25,869 nucleotides of DNA from an uncultured Helicobacteraceae bacterium (GTDB lineage Bacteria > Campylobacterota > Campylobacteria > Campylobacterales > UBA6016), in the NCBI GenBank assembly GCA_937973585.1, contig CALJKN010000119.1, positions 1-25,869 on the forward strand, written 5' to 3'. The translations under genes and the position numbers were made by a program. Below are positions 8,121 to 16,470 of this stretch, piece by piece. The notes below the pieces were generated by a model. That model saw nothing but the letters and a program-made list of their open reading frames with translations, was not told the DNA's origin and ran no database searches. Every line of letters starts with the position of its first letter. Positions within the stretch are counted from its first letter, which is position 1.

Positions 8121-9491
8121 ATGGTAGTAACAAGATTCGCCCCCTCTCCTACGGGCTTTTTGCATATCGGTGGTTTAAGAACCGCACTATTTAGCTGGCT
8201 CTGGGCTAGAAAACAAAACGGAAAATTTCTGCTCAGAATAGAAGACACCGACCTTAGCAGAAACTCGGAAGAGGCATTAAGAGCAATACTTGAAGCGTTT
8301 GATTGGGTGGGACTAAATTACGACGGCGAAGTGGCGTATCAATCAAAAAGATTTGACATATACAAAGAGTATGTCAAAAAACTGCTAGACGAGGGCAAGG
8401 CATACCACTGCTACATGTCAAAAGAGGAGCTAGATGCCCTCAGAGAAGAGCAGCAAGCCGCAGGCGGGCAGCCTAGATACGACGGTAGATATAGAGACGG
8501 CAAACTGCCTCCCGTGGATGGCGTAGAGCCGGTAGTCCGTATCAAAGCCCCAATTGAGGGTGTGATAGAGTTTGATGACGGAGTAAAAGGGAAATTATCT
8601 TTTGGGGCAAAAGAGCTTGATGATTTTATCATAGCTCGTTCAGACGGCACACCTACATATAATTTTGTCGTCGTAATCGACGATGCGCTCATGGGTGTAA
8701 CAGAAGTCATCAGGGGTGACGACCACACTAGTAACACCCCAAAACAGATAGTCCTATACGAAGCGCTAGGCTTTAAGGTACCGAAATTCTATCACGTACC
8801 GATGATACTAGGCGAAGGAGGCAAAAAACTCTCAAAAAGAGACGGTGCAGCCGATGTAATGGAGTATAAAACGCTAGGTTATCTGCCGCAGGCGCTTCTA
8901 AACTTCCTTGTCCGCCTAGGATGGTCTCACGGCGACCAGGAGCTATTTTCAATGAATGAGATGCTCTCACTCTTTGACCCGTCAAACATCAATAAATCGG
9001 CAAGCCAATACAACCTAGAAAAACTAAACTGGATAAACGGCGAATATCTCAAAAAAACACCGATAAGTGAGCTAAAAAAACTACTCAAAGATTTTGATTG
9101 CGACAGCTTCGGAGAAAATGAAGAGTTGCTATTCAAAAACGCTCTGGAGAGGGCAAAAACCCTTGTCGATTTGGCAACAACCATAAACTCAATGGCAAAA
9201 GCACCGACACTCTACGATGAAGCGGCAGTTGCAAAAAACATCACGGATGAGGCAAAAGATATACTAAGAGGCTTTACCGCCACCCTGCAAGCCTCAAATG
9301 CAAAAGACGAGCACGAATTCAAAGCCGTAATAGACGAATTCCTGACTTCACGCGAGCTAAAAATGCCAAAACTGGGGATGCCTCTCCGTATCGCCCTTAC
9401 AGGATCCACTCAAAGTCCATCAATCAATGAGCTTTTGGCAATAGTGGGCAAAGAAGAGAGTATTAAAAGAATCGAAAATTTTTTAAAATAG
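8121..9491 (+). CDS. gltX: Glutamyl-tRNA synthetase
   Basis: Charges tRNA-Glu with glutamate in the cytosol. The class I signatures are present: FAPSPTG followed by HIGG (15-18) for HIGH, and KLSKR (236-240) for KMSKS. The 456-residue length fits the bacterial enzyme. Campylobacterota usually carry two gltX genes, one of which charges tRNA-Gln with glutamate for later amidation; I cannot say which copy this is. ATG at 8121 follows the histidine kinase by 12 bases, with AGGA overlapping the kinase stop region. It ends the 3127-9491 gene run; a 62-base gap then precedes the hydrogenase operon. Confidence 0.97.
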   Translation: MVVTRFAPSPTGFLHIGGLRTALFSWLWARKQNGKFLLRIEDTDLSRNSEEALRAILEAFDWVGLNYDGEVAYQSKRFDIYKEYVKKLLDEGKAYHCYMSKEELDALREEQQAAGGQPRYDGRYRDGKLPPVDGVEPVVRIKAPIEGVIEFDDGVKGKLSFGAKELDDFIIARSDGTPTYNFVVVIDDALMGVTEVIRGDDHTSNTPKQIVLYEALGFKVPKFYHVPMILGEGGKKLSKRDGAADVMEYKTLGYLPQALLNFLVRLGWSHGDQELFSMNEMLSLFDPSNINKSASQYNLEKLNWINGEYLKKTPISELKKLLKDFDCDSFGENEELLFKNALERAKTLVDLATTINSMAKAPTLYDEAAVAKNITDEAKDILRGFTATLQASNAKDEHEFKAVIDEFLTSRELKMPKLGMPLRIALTGSTQSPSINELLAIVGKEESIKRIENFLK

Positions 9492-9518
9492 CGTAATCTT
9501 GCCGTAAAGTTTTTAGGG

Positions 9519-9524
9519 TAAAAT
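9519..9524 (+). promoter_or_regulatory. Possible -10 element for the ech operon
   Basis: TAAAAT lies 30 bases upstream of echA in the only non-coding gap before the operon (9492-9553). A TTGCCG at 9499-9504 is only 14 bases away, too short for a normal -35 spacing. The operon may instead be read through from gltX. Confidence 0.25.
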
Positions 9525-9553
9525 CGGTGTAACTCCACAAAAAGAAGCACTGT

Positions 9554-11386
9554 ATGGACGGATGTCTACTGATTATGTTTTTGCTCCCGTTTTTTGCGGG
9601 GGCTTTATCGCTTATTTTGAGGCAATACGCAAAAGAGATCACTCTGGCAACCTCTGCCCTGCTGGTGGCCTCCTCCGTGCTTTCGTACTACTATTACGAA
9701 GCCTCAATCCGGATTTCGCTAGATTCTTTACATATCCCGTTTGCGATTATGGATTTTGCGCTCCTTGCGTATTTTTGCTATGTCGGCTTTAAGGCTCAAG
9801 ACAAAAAAATTCTTTTTTTGGCCCTTTTACAGGTTGCATTTTTGTTTGCCGCAAAAAGCTACGATGCCGGAGCAGGAGCCGATATAGTCGTCGATAAGCT
9901 CTCCATTTTTATGTTTTTACTCATAAACGTTGTCGGCTCATCGGTATTGGTGTACGCAACGAGATACATAGAAGATGAGACACCGGATGTAGCTAGACGC
10001 TCAGTTTTTTTAGCTATTCTGACCGCTTTTTTAGGGGTTATGAATCTACTTGTGAGCACCGACAATATCGAACTGCTATTTTTATTTTTCGAGATGACGA
10101 CGCTTGCCAGTTTTTGGCTTATCGGTTTCAGAAAAAACGAAGAATCAACCAAAAATGCCCTAACTGCCCTCTGGATGAACCAGATAGGTGGGGCGGCACT
10201 CGTATTTGCCGTGTTAGTCTCAAAGTCGCACCTCCACACCGTCTACATCTCCCAAATAATCGTTAGCGGTAGCGAATACCTCCTTTTGGTATCCGCCTTT
10301 ATCTCTATAGCCGCCCTCGTCAAAGGGGCACAGATACCTTTTTCCGGATGGCTGCTTGGAGCTATGGTAGCCCCAACCCCTGTTAGTGCTATACTGCACT
10401 CCTCGACAATGGTAAAAATAGCCCCGTATCTACTCCTAAAAATCTCACCGGCAATATCGTCCACATGGGTCTCGTATGCCGTTGCCGCGATCGGAGCCGT
10501 ATCGTTTGCCGTATCGGCCGCTTTGGCTCTTAGGGAGGATAGCTTTAAAAAGATTTTGGCCTATTCGACCATATCGCTACTTGGGCTGATGGCTCTGACG
10601 GCGGCGCTCGCAACACCTCTGACGGTTACGGCATGTATGCTACTTATTATGTTTCACGGCATATCAAAGGCAATGCTGTTTATGTGTGCCGGAATTTTGG
10701 AAAAAAACTACCACATCAAAAGTATCGAATCGGTAGAGGGGCTAATCTCAAAGGCTCCGGTTCTCACATCCTTGATACTCCTCGGGTTCCTATCGGTCGC
10801 CCTCCCGCCGTTTGGGGTATTCTTTGCCAAATGGCTAGCGTACGAGGGGATCACCGGTGGTAGCGGAAGCTTGTTTTTGCTGTTTTTTATAGCGGTCGGT
10901 AGCGTGGCGCTGACACTACTATATTTCAAAACTACCGGACGGTTTGTGGCAAATGACGAGGCCAAAAAAGAGGGAGAAGATTGCACATATCTGGCGGCTC
11001 CTACGGCTCTAGGTATTATTTTGCTCATATTTGCCCTATTCGTATCCCCTGTAGTCGGCACCTTTTTCAAACAAAACGCATCCTATGTCGTATCTGCCGA
11101 AGTCCCTTTGAGTGGAGATTTTTGGGGTATCGCTCTGCCGTTTGGGGAGTTGGCTTTTTGGCATATTCTGGCTGCATTTTTACTATTGGGATTAGCGCCC
11201 CTCCTCTCATCCGCCGTCAGGCTAAAAGGGGTTGACAAGGCCTCACCGTACACATGTGGAGAGCGGATAGAGCAAAATGCATATTCATTTTATTTTGACC
11301 CATTAAAGAGTGTAGAGAGAGTCGTAAACATCGGGTGTGCGGCATTATTCGTCGCAGTAGCCGTTTTGGGGGTAATCGGAATATGA
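9554..11386 (+). CDS. echA: Ech hydrogenase, proton/ion-translocating antiporter-like subunit EchA
   Basis: Membrane subunit related to NuoL and Mrp antiporters that carries ions in energy-converting hydrogenases. The 610-residue protein is almost wholly hydrophobic helices. Charged residues expected in the ion path are kept: E180 in FFEMTTLASFW, K257 in ALVKGAQIPF, K288 in STMVKIAPYL and K372 in GISKAMLF. A C-terminal YTCGE...FDPLKS segment resembles the tail seen in Hyf/Hyc-type subunits. It is the first of six genes in exactly the EchABCDEF order, and its stop overlaps echB by 4 bases. No NADH-binding subunits are nearby, so this is not complex I. Ion specificity (H+ or Na+) cannot be told. 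Confidence 0.88.
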   Translation: MDGCLLIMFLLPFFAGALSLILRQYAKEITLATSALLVASSVLSYYYYEASIRISLDSLHIPFAIMDFALLAYFCYVGFKAQDKKILFLALLQVAFLFAAKSYDAGAGADIVVDKLSIFMFLLINVVGSSVLVYATRYIEDETPDVARRSVFLAILTAFLGVMNLLVSTDNIELLFLFFEMTTLASFWLIGFRKNEESTKNALTALWMNQIGGAALVFAVLVSKSHLHTVYISQIIVSGSEYLLLVSAFISIAALVKGAQIPFSGWLLGAMVAPTPVSAILHSSTMVKIAPYLLLKISPAISSTWVSYAVAAIGAVSFAVSAALALREDSFKKILAYSTISLLGLMALTAALATPLTVTACMLLIMFHGISKAMLFMCAGILEKNYHIKSIESVEGLISKAPVLTSLILLGFLSVALPPFGVFFAKWLAYEGITGGSGSLFLLFFIAVGSVALTLLYFKTTGRFVANDEAKKEGEDCTYLAAPTALGIILLIFALFVSPVVGTFFKQNASYVVSAEVPLSGDFWGIALPFGELAFWHILAAFLLLGLAPLLSSAVRLKGVDKASPYTCGERIEQNAYSFYFDPLKSVERVVNIGCAALFVAVAVLGVIGI

Positions 11387-12207
11387 CAAGCATATTACTA
11401 ACACTACTCGCACCTGTTTTCGGCGGCCTTTTATACGGATGCGAACGAAAGCTAAAAGCCAGAATGCAAAGCAGAAAAGGGCCTCCGCTACTTCAACCGT
11501 TTTACGACCTTTTCAAGCTGGCCGATAAAAGACCGATGATAATCCACTCATACCATGCCATGATGGGCGTTATGCATTTTTTGGCCGCATGGGTCGCCCT
11601 CTCGGTGCTGCTTTTTGGCGGAGATTTATTGGTTGCAATATTTTTTCACCTGCTCTCAACATCACTACTGGTAGTAGCCGGATATTCGGCAAAGTCTACA
11701 TACAGCAGGATAGGTTCGACTAGGGAGCTGATAGCTATTTCGGCGGCGGAGCCTATCTTGATACTTGCTGCCGTAGCTTTTTATATACATACGAAAAGCT
11801 TTGAGGTCTCAAATATTCTAAGCTCGGAGCCTACGATATACGCATCGGTTTTGGGATTTGCGGCGCTACTTATTACTATGCCGGTTCTTTTGAAAAAATC
11901 GCCGTTTGACGCTGCAGAGGCACATCAGGAGATTGTCGGAGGGGCGGAGATAGAGTTTTCAGGTATTTTTTACGAGGCGGTCTACACGGCAAAGTGGCTC
12001 GATATGCTGTTTGTATTTTGCGTCGTCTTTTTGTTCGGGGGGAACAACTTTGCACTTGGCCTCACACTCGTAACGTTCTCGTTTTTTGCCGTACTCCTGA
12101 TTGACAACTCCACGGCAAGGGTAAGGTACAAAGACCTTGTAAAAATAATATACGCTATAGCGTTCACCCTCTCGGCACTCAATATAATACTAGGTGCAAT
12201 CCTATGA
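11383..12207 (+). CDS. echB: Ech hydrogenase, NuoH-like membrane subunit EchB
   Basis: Membrane anchor that links the peripheral hydrogenase arm to the ion channel subunit. The 274-residue protein has several membrane helices, the ARMQSRKGPPLLQPFYD loop and SPFDAAEAHQE (from S173), both hallmarks of NuoH/HyfC/EchB proteins. The open frame extends 16 codons upstream, but ATG at 11383 gives an ATGA overlap with the echA stop, the same junction used by the next three genes, and matches family length. Confidence 0.92.
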   Translation: MTSILLTLLAPVFGGLLYGCERKLKARMQSRKGPPLLQPFYDLFKLADKRPMIIHSYHAMMGVMHFLAAWVALSVLLFGGDLLVAIFFHLLSTSLLVVAGYSAKSTYSRIGSTRELIAISAAEPILILAAVAFYIHTKSFEVSNILSSEPTIYASVLGFAALLITMPVLLKKSPFDAAEAHQEIVGGAEIEFSGIFYEAVYTAKWLDMLFVFCVVFLFGGNNFALGLTLVTFSFFAVLLIDNSTARVRYKDLVKIIYAIAFTLSALNIILGAIL

Positions 12208-12722
12208 TAAAAGAGTTTTTAAAAAAATTTAGAGCCAAATCTCCATGGTTACTCCACTACAACGCCGGAAGTTGCAACGGGTGCGATATAGAGATTTTGG
12301 CGTGTCTGGCTCCAAAATACGACCTTGAGAGGCTAGGGGTCAAAAATACGGGAAATCCGAAGCAATCCGATATTTTTCTAATCACGGGTCCCGTCACAAA
12401 AAGGAGCCGTGAGAGGATAGTGGAGCTCTACTCCCAGATTCCGGAACCGAAAGTGGTAGTGGCCTGCGGTTCGTGCGCCGCTACCGGAGGGGTTTTTCGG
12501 GGGATGTATAACGTCGAAGACGGAGTGGATAGATACATTCCGGTAGATGTGTATGTCGGCGGTTGCGCTCCGCACCCGGAGCAGATAATAGACGGAGTGG
12601 CAAAAGCCCTCTCCATACTTCAAGAAAAATCCAAAACAATAGAGAAACCAAAAAAACTATTAGGCGAAATAACAGAGCGGAACGGACAAATAGATAGGAC
12701 TAATATGGCGGGGAAAATATGA
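12204..12722 (+). CDS. echC: Ech hydrogenase, small subunit EchC
   Basis: Carries the [4Fe-4S] cluster next to the active site and passes electrons between the ferredoxin-like subunit and the large subunit. The 172-residue protein has C24 and C27 in GSCNGCD, C91 in ACGSCAATGG and C121 in GGCAPHP, the four ligands of NuoB-type small subunits. The first ATG overlaps the echB stop by 4 bases. There is no Tat signal, as expected for a group 4 enzyme facing the cytosol. Confidence 0.94.
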   Translation: MIKEFLKKFRAKSPWLLHYNAGSCNGCDIEILACLAPKYDLERLGVKNTGNPKQSDIFLITGPVTKRSRERIVELYSQIPEPKVVVACGSCAATGGVFRGMYNVEDGVDRYIPVDVYVGGCAPHPEQIIDGVAKALSILQEKSKTIEKPKKLLGEITERNGQIDRTNMAGKI

Positions 12723-13066
12723 AAAAACAAAAAGAGCTCGTGGATATATCCGAAATCAGAGCAAAAATAACAGAATTTTACGACCCTAAAATATGGCATT
12801 TTGTCTGCATTAGCGGTCTTTTTGAAAACGATATGCTAGAGCTTCAATGGTCGTTCACGCAAATAGGAGAAAACGAGGCATGGAAAATCTTTTGCGCCTC
12901 TGTTAATCCGGATGATACGCTCCCTACATTATCGGATTTACTGCCCACCGCAAAAATGTATGAGGGTGAGCTAAAAGACCTGCTTGGGGCAAACTTTGAG
13001 GGGAGCGTCAAAGGGATGTTTATAGAGACCGACGGAGTTCTAAATCCACTAAGGATAAAGAGATGA
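12719..13066 (+). CDS. echD: Ech hydrogenase, NuoC-like subunit EchD
   Basis: Structural subunit of the peripheral arm without cofactors. The 115-residue protein ends with a reduced version of the NuoC core: a PTAKMYEGELKDLLGANFEG stretch and a closing PLRIKR. It is much shorter than complex I NuoC, which fits EchD. ATGA overlaps join it to echC and echE. The assignment relies on this core motif and on position between small and large subunits. Confidence 0.88.
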   Translation: MKKQKELVDISEIRAKITEFYDPKIWHFVCISGLFENDMLELQWSFTQIGENEAWKIFCASVNPDDTLPTLSDLLPTAKMYEGELKDLLGANFEGSVKGMFIETDGVLNPLRIKR

Positions 13067-14148
13067 AAAAAACCATAAATATCCCGCTCGGAAGCCAACA
13101 CATAGCCCTTTTGGAGCCTGTTAGATTCGGATTTGAGTGTGAAAATGAAAAAATAATAAAAGTAGAAGCCGATGTCGGCTACGTCCACAGAGGGGTAGAG
13201 CTAGCATGTACGACAAAGTTCAAATTTAAACAGGTCGGATACGTAGTAGCAAGAGTATGCGGGCTATGTGCCATCGTCCACTCCACCTGCTATACACTAG
13301 CGTGCGAAGAGCTTTTGGGGCTTGAGGCACCGAGAAGGGCATCATACCTGAGGATAATTGCAAATGAGCTTGATAGGATCCATTCACATCTATTGTGCTT
13401 AGCCCATACCGCCGAAAATGCCGGATTTGAGGCTTTGTTTATGAGGACGATGAAAGATAGAGAGCTAATCATGGAGGCTCAGGAGACCCTGACAGGAAAC
13501 CGTGTGCAATTTGATTACGTGTGTATCGGCGGTGTTAATAAAGACGTAACAACCGATATAGAGAGGGTAGTCAAAGAGAAATTAACCCTCTTAAAACAAA
13601 AAGTTGCCGAAATTGAAGAGCTGTTTTTGAACAACTGGAGTTTGTCGCTCAAATACAAAGGTGTCGGCACGATAACAACCGAGAGCGCCCTTAGATGCTC
13701 TGTTTTGGGGCCTTTAGCTAGAGCTAGCGGCGTTGATTTTGATGTTAGAAACGAGTCGGACTATCTACCATACAAAGAACTCGGTTTTAAAAGCGTCATA
13801 GAGGGTAGCGGAGACGTGCATGCCAGAAACATGGTACGGCTCCGTGAGGTTTTTGAGAGTATTAGGCTCATAGAGGCAGCACTCGACGGCTTGCCGGAGG
13901 GTGAAATAGCCTCAAAGGTCAAAGGGGCTCCGGATGGGGAGAGCTATATGAGGGTTGAGGCACCTAGGGGGGAGTGTTTTTACTACTTAAAAGGGTCAAA
14001 AGGGCAGTACCTCGATAGGGTTCGGATAAAAACGCCGACATTCGGCTCAGTCCCTGCCATGGTTGAGGCTCTAACCGGACAAAACTATGCCGACGCTCCC
14101 GCCATCATAGCCTCTTTTGACCCTTGTCTATCATGTACGGCGAGGTAA
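13063..14148 (+). CDS. echE: Ech hydrogenase, catalytic [NiFe] large subunit EchE
   Basis: Holds the NiFe centre that makes or oxidises H2 on the cytosolic side. In the 361-residue protein the N-terminal ligands are C66 and C69 in RVCGLCAIVHS, and the C-terminal ligands are C355 and C358 in DPCLSCTAR. All four metal cysteines are therefore kept, which separates it from NuoD, where they are lost. The protein stops right after the final arginine, so there is no peptide for a maturation protease to remove. It overlaps echD by ATGA and is followed by echF after 4 bases. No hyp maturation genes are in the window. Confidence 0.94.
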   Translation: MKKTINIPLGSQHIALLEPVRFGFECENEKIIKVEADVGYVHRGVELACTTKFKFKQVGYVVARVCGLCAIVHSTCYTLACEELLGLEAPRRASYLRIIANELDRIHSHLLCLAHTAENAGFEALFMRTMKDRELIMEAQETLTGNRVQFDYVCIGGVNKDVTTDIERVVKEKLTLLKQKVAEIEELFLNNWSLSLKYKGVGTITTESALRCSVLGPLARASGVDFDVRNESDYLPYKELGFKSVIEGSGDVHARNMVRLREVFESIRLIEAALDGLPEGEIASKVKGAPDGESYMRVEAPRGECFYYLKGSKGQYLDRVRIKTPTFGSVPAMVEALTGQNYADAPAIIASFDPCLSCTAR

Positions 14149-14152
14149 AAAG

Positions 14153-14590
14153 ATGCTAAAACCAATGATAAACGCATTTAGCAACCTGTTTTCCAAACCG
14201 GCAACGATAGATTATCCATTTGAGAAAAGCCCTCAAAACAAAGAGGCAAGAGGTCTAATAGTATACGATGAACAAAAGTGTATTTTTTGCCTTAGGTGTG
14301 AGGACGTATGTCCACCTGAGGCGATAGCGTTCACCCAAAATAGAGAGGATTTTTCATACACCTACCTATACAACCCGTACCTATGTATCTACTGTGGAGA
14401 GTGCGTGCGGGTATGCCCGGATAAGGCCGAAGCGCTAACGCAATCTTGCGATTTTGCCCCTCCGTGCAGCGAACAGGATATGAACGACAAATGGTTTGAT
14501 ATCCAAAAAGAGGCAAAAGAGTCCAAAGAGGAGTGCAAAATCCTCAAAAAAGCACAAAAAAATAGCACCGCCGAAACCGATAACGGATAG
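14153..14590 (+). CDS. echF: Ech hydrogenase, 2[4Fe-4S] ferredoxin-like subunit EchF
   Basis: Electron-entry subunit that exchanges electrons with soluble ferredoxin. The 145-residue protein binds two clusters: C43, C46, C49, C53 and C78, C81, C84, C88, each set in CxxCxxCxxxCP form. The frame is open from 14117, but ATG at 14153 is chosen because GAGG (14142-14145) lies eight bases before it and the longer form would run into echE. The C-terminal 50 residues are charged, without cysteine clusters, and rich in lysine and glutamate. Its stop is 5 bases from gdhA. Confidence 0.92.
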   Translation: MLKPMINAFSNLFSKPATIDYPFEKSPQNKEARGLIVYDEQKCIFCLRCEDVCPPEAIAFTQNREDFSYTYLYNPYLCIYCGECVRVCPDKAEALTQSCDFAPPCSEQDMNDKWFDIQKEAKESKEECKILKKAQKNSTAETDNG

Positions 14591-14595
14591 AGAGA

Positions 14596-15924
14596 ATGTA
14601 CATCCAAAAAGTCCTAAACGAGCTTGCCGGAAAATACCCCCACCAGCCTGAGTTTTTACAGGCGGTATCGGAGGTTTTCGGCTCCATTACGCCGCTACTG
14701 AGACAAAACGGCAAATACGAAAAACACAAAATACTAGAACGGATATCGGAACCTGAAAAGATAGTCAAATTTCGTGTCGTATGGGAGCGTGATAACGGAG
14801 AGATTGAGATAAACCAAGGGATCAGGGTTCAATTTAGCTCAACCCTCGGCCCTTTCAAAGGGGGGCTAAGGTTTGAGAAGGGAATTAGCCTCTCGACATT
14901 AAAGTTTCTAGGGTTTGAACAGGCATTTAAAAACTCTTTGACGGGGCTTATGCTAGGCGGCGCAAAGGGGGGGAGCGACTTTGACCCAAAAAATAAATCC
15001 GAACGGGAAATAATGCGATTTTGTCAGGCTTTTATCAAAGCCTTAGCCCCGCATATAGGGGCACATACCGACATTCCAGCCGGAGATATAGGTGTTGGGG
15101 AGCGTGAAATCGGATATATGTTCGGCGAATACAAAAAAATAACAAACCGTTTTGACGGCACCCTCACAGGCAAATCACCCCTTTTTGGAGGGAGTTTCGG
15201 CAGACGAGAGGCAACAGGATACGGAACCGTCTACTTTGCGGAAGCGATGCTCGAAAACCTCTCTATGCCGTTATCCGGCGAGCGGTGTATCGTCAGCGGA
15301 AGCGGTAACGTAGCTTTATATACGATACAAAAATTAATAGGGCTAGGGGCAAAAGTTGTAGCATGCTCCGATAGAGAGGGGGTGCTTGTCGATAAAGACG
15401 GACTTTGTTTTGAGATCCTAAAAAACGTCAAAGAGACCGACAGGTTGCCTCTAAAAATATATACCGAACGTAAAAAATCGGAGTTTTACCCAAACGGAAC
15501 CCTCAGAATATCGGCTATCCCGTGCGACTACGCATTTTTTTGCGCCACGCAAAACGAAGCCGATATAAACGACATAAAAACACTCATCCATAACGGCATA
15601 AAAGGGGTTATAGAGGGGGCAAATATGCCGCTCTCAAACGAGGCAGCCGATCTACTCATAGCCTCCAACATACCGTATGCCCCATCTAAAGCGGCAAACG
15701 CCGGAGGGGTAGCGGTCAGTGGACTAGAGATGGGGCAGGACGCAATCTTTAGCTCTTTAGCAAAAAATGAGATTGATGCCAAACTAAAACACATTATGCG
15801 AAATATTTTTAATGAGTGCACACTTGCGGCAAAAGAGTTTAACGACCCTCAAAACCTAAAGGCAGGGGCAAATATCGCAAGTTTCAGAAAAGTTGCAGAT
15901 GCGATGATAGGGCAAGGGGTATGA
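14596..15924 (+). CDS. gdhA: Glutamate dehydrogenase (hexameric, probably NADP-dependent)
   Basis: Makes glutamate from 2-oxoglutarate and ammonia with NAD(P)H. The 442-residue length and the motifs PFKGGLRF, GGAKGGSDFDP, DIPAGDIGVG and GSGNVA mark the hexameric GdhA family, which in bacteria is mostly NADP-linked and biosynthetic. ATG at 14596 follows echF by 5 bases, with a purine-rich GATAGAGAGA stretch before it, so it is very probably the seventh gene of the ech transcript. Cofactor choice is inferred from family. Confidence 0.95.
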   Translation: MYIQKVLNELAGKYPHQPEFLQAVSEVFGSITPLLRQNGKYEKHKILERISEPEKIVKFRVVWERDNGEIEINQGIRVQFSSTLGPFKGGLRFEKGISLSTLKFLGFEQAFKNSLTGLMLGGAKGGSDFDPKNKSEREIMRFCQAFIKALAPHIGAHTDIPAGDIGVGEREIGYMFGEYKKITNRFDGTLTGKSPLFGGSFGRREATGYGTVYFAEAMLENLSMPLSGERCIVSGSGNVALYTIQKLIGLGAKVVACSDREGVLVDKDGLCFEILKNVKETDRLPLKIYTERKKSEFYPNGTLRISAIPCDYAFFCATQNEADINDIKTLIHNGIKGVIEGANMPLSNEAADLLIASNIPYAPSKAANAGGVAVSGLEMGQDAIFSSLAKNEIDAKLKHIMRNIFNECTLAAKEFNDPQNLKAGANIASFRKVADAMIGQGV

Positions 15925-15934
15925 CAAATTTTTT

Positions 15935-15943
15935 TGTTATAAT
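15935..15943 (+). promoter_or_regulatory. Extended -10 promoter for the TerB-like gene
   Basis: TGTTATAAT, a perfect extended -10 element, begins 11 bases after the gdhA stop and ends 36 bases before the ATG at 15980. No -35 at normal spacing is visible. It implies that the TerB-like gene can be expressed separately from the ech-gdhA operon. Confidence 0.6.
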
Positions 15944-15979
15944 ACCGGCTCCTAAAAACAACAGCCAAAAGGGGTAAAA

Positions 15980-16420
15980 ATGGGACTATTTGATATGTTT
16001 AAAGGTGATAAGGCGTTTGAGCTAAACCCTTATTCGGTATTTGTAACGTCTATGCTGTATATCATAGCGGCAGACGGTGAAGTAAATGAAAACGAGATAG
16101 GCCAGCTGATAGCAACGGTAGGCGGCAACCAAGCAAAAGGGGTTGACCTAAACGAGCTACTAAAAGGGGCTTCAAAATATGTTAGAGCAACATCCATTGA
16201 TGCGTTTTTGGCCGAAGCGGCTCCAAAACTAAACAAAGCACAACAAATCTGCATCCTGATAAACATAATAGACACTCTATTTGCCGACGGAAACGCCGCA
16301 AAAGAAGAACAGGAAATGTTTGCAAAATTCCTCTCAGCATTCGGCGAGAGTGAAGAGTCTTTTGCGACACACTTTGAGACGATAGTCACAAAAAACAAAA
16401 AAAGCGTATTTTTCTCCTAA
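15980..16420 (+). CDS. TerB-like small acidic helical protein
   Basis: A 146-residue soluble protein that looks like the TerB fold: two related helical halves, each with a DG-containing acidic turn (AADGEVNENEI near 31-41 and FADGNAAKEEQEMF near 100-113). TerB-like domains occur in tellurite-resistance and in many stress or envelope-linked proteins; the acidic turns may bind metal. The ATG has AAGGGG about 6 bases upstream and a promoter at 15935. It ends at a strong bidirectional terminator, so it forms a single-gene unit. No ter genes are nearby, so a role in tellurite resistance is not implied. Confidence 0.7.
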   Translation: MGLFDMFKGDKAFELNPYSVFVTSMLYIIAADGEVNENEIGQLIATVGGNQAKGVDLNELLKGASKYVRATSIDAFLAEAAPKLNKAQQICILINIIDTLFADGNAAKEEQEMFAKFLSAFGESEESFATHFETIVTKNKKSVFFS

Positions 16421-16430
16421 AAAAGCCCAC

Positions 16431-16470
16431 ACCCAAATACGAGCTAATGCTCATATTTGGGTTTTATTTT
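16431..16470. terminator. Bidirectional rho-independent terminator
   Basis: A 14-base stem (16431-16444 with 16449-16462, one mismatch) closes a TAAT loop and is followed by TTTATTTT on the plus strand; on the minus strand the stem is followed by a run of six T after GTGGGC. It ends both the TerB-like gene and the convergent membrane protein gene, overlapping the latter's stop codon. Confidence 0.85.

Noticed and set aside
9554..14590. Complex I (nuo) operon
   Set aside because: The large subunit keeps both CxxC nickel motifs, there is one antiporter subunit, and NuoE/F/G and the other small membrane subunits are missing.
9554..14590. Formate hydrogenlyase (hyf/hyc) cluster
   Set aside because: No formate dehydrogenase, no extra HyfD/E/F membrane genes; the exact six-gene order is that of Ech.
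15921..15943. ATGACA as a -35 box for the TerB-like gene
   Set aside because: It is only 11 bases from TATAAT, too close for a -35 element; the promoter is better read as extended -10 only.
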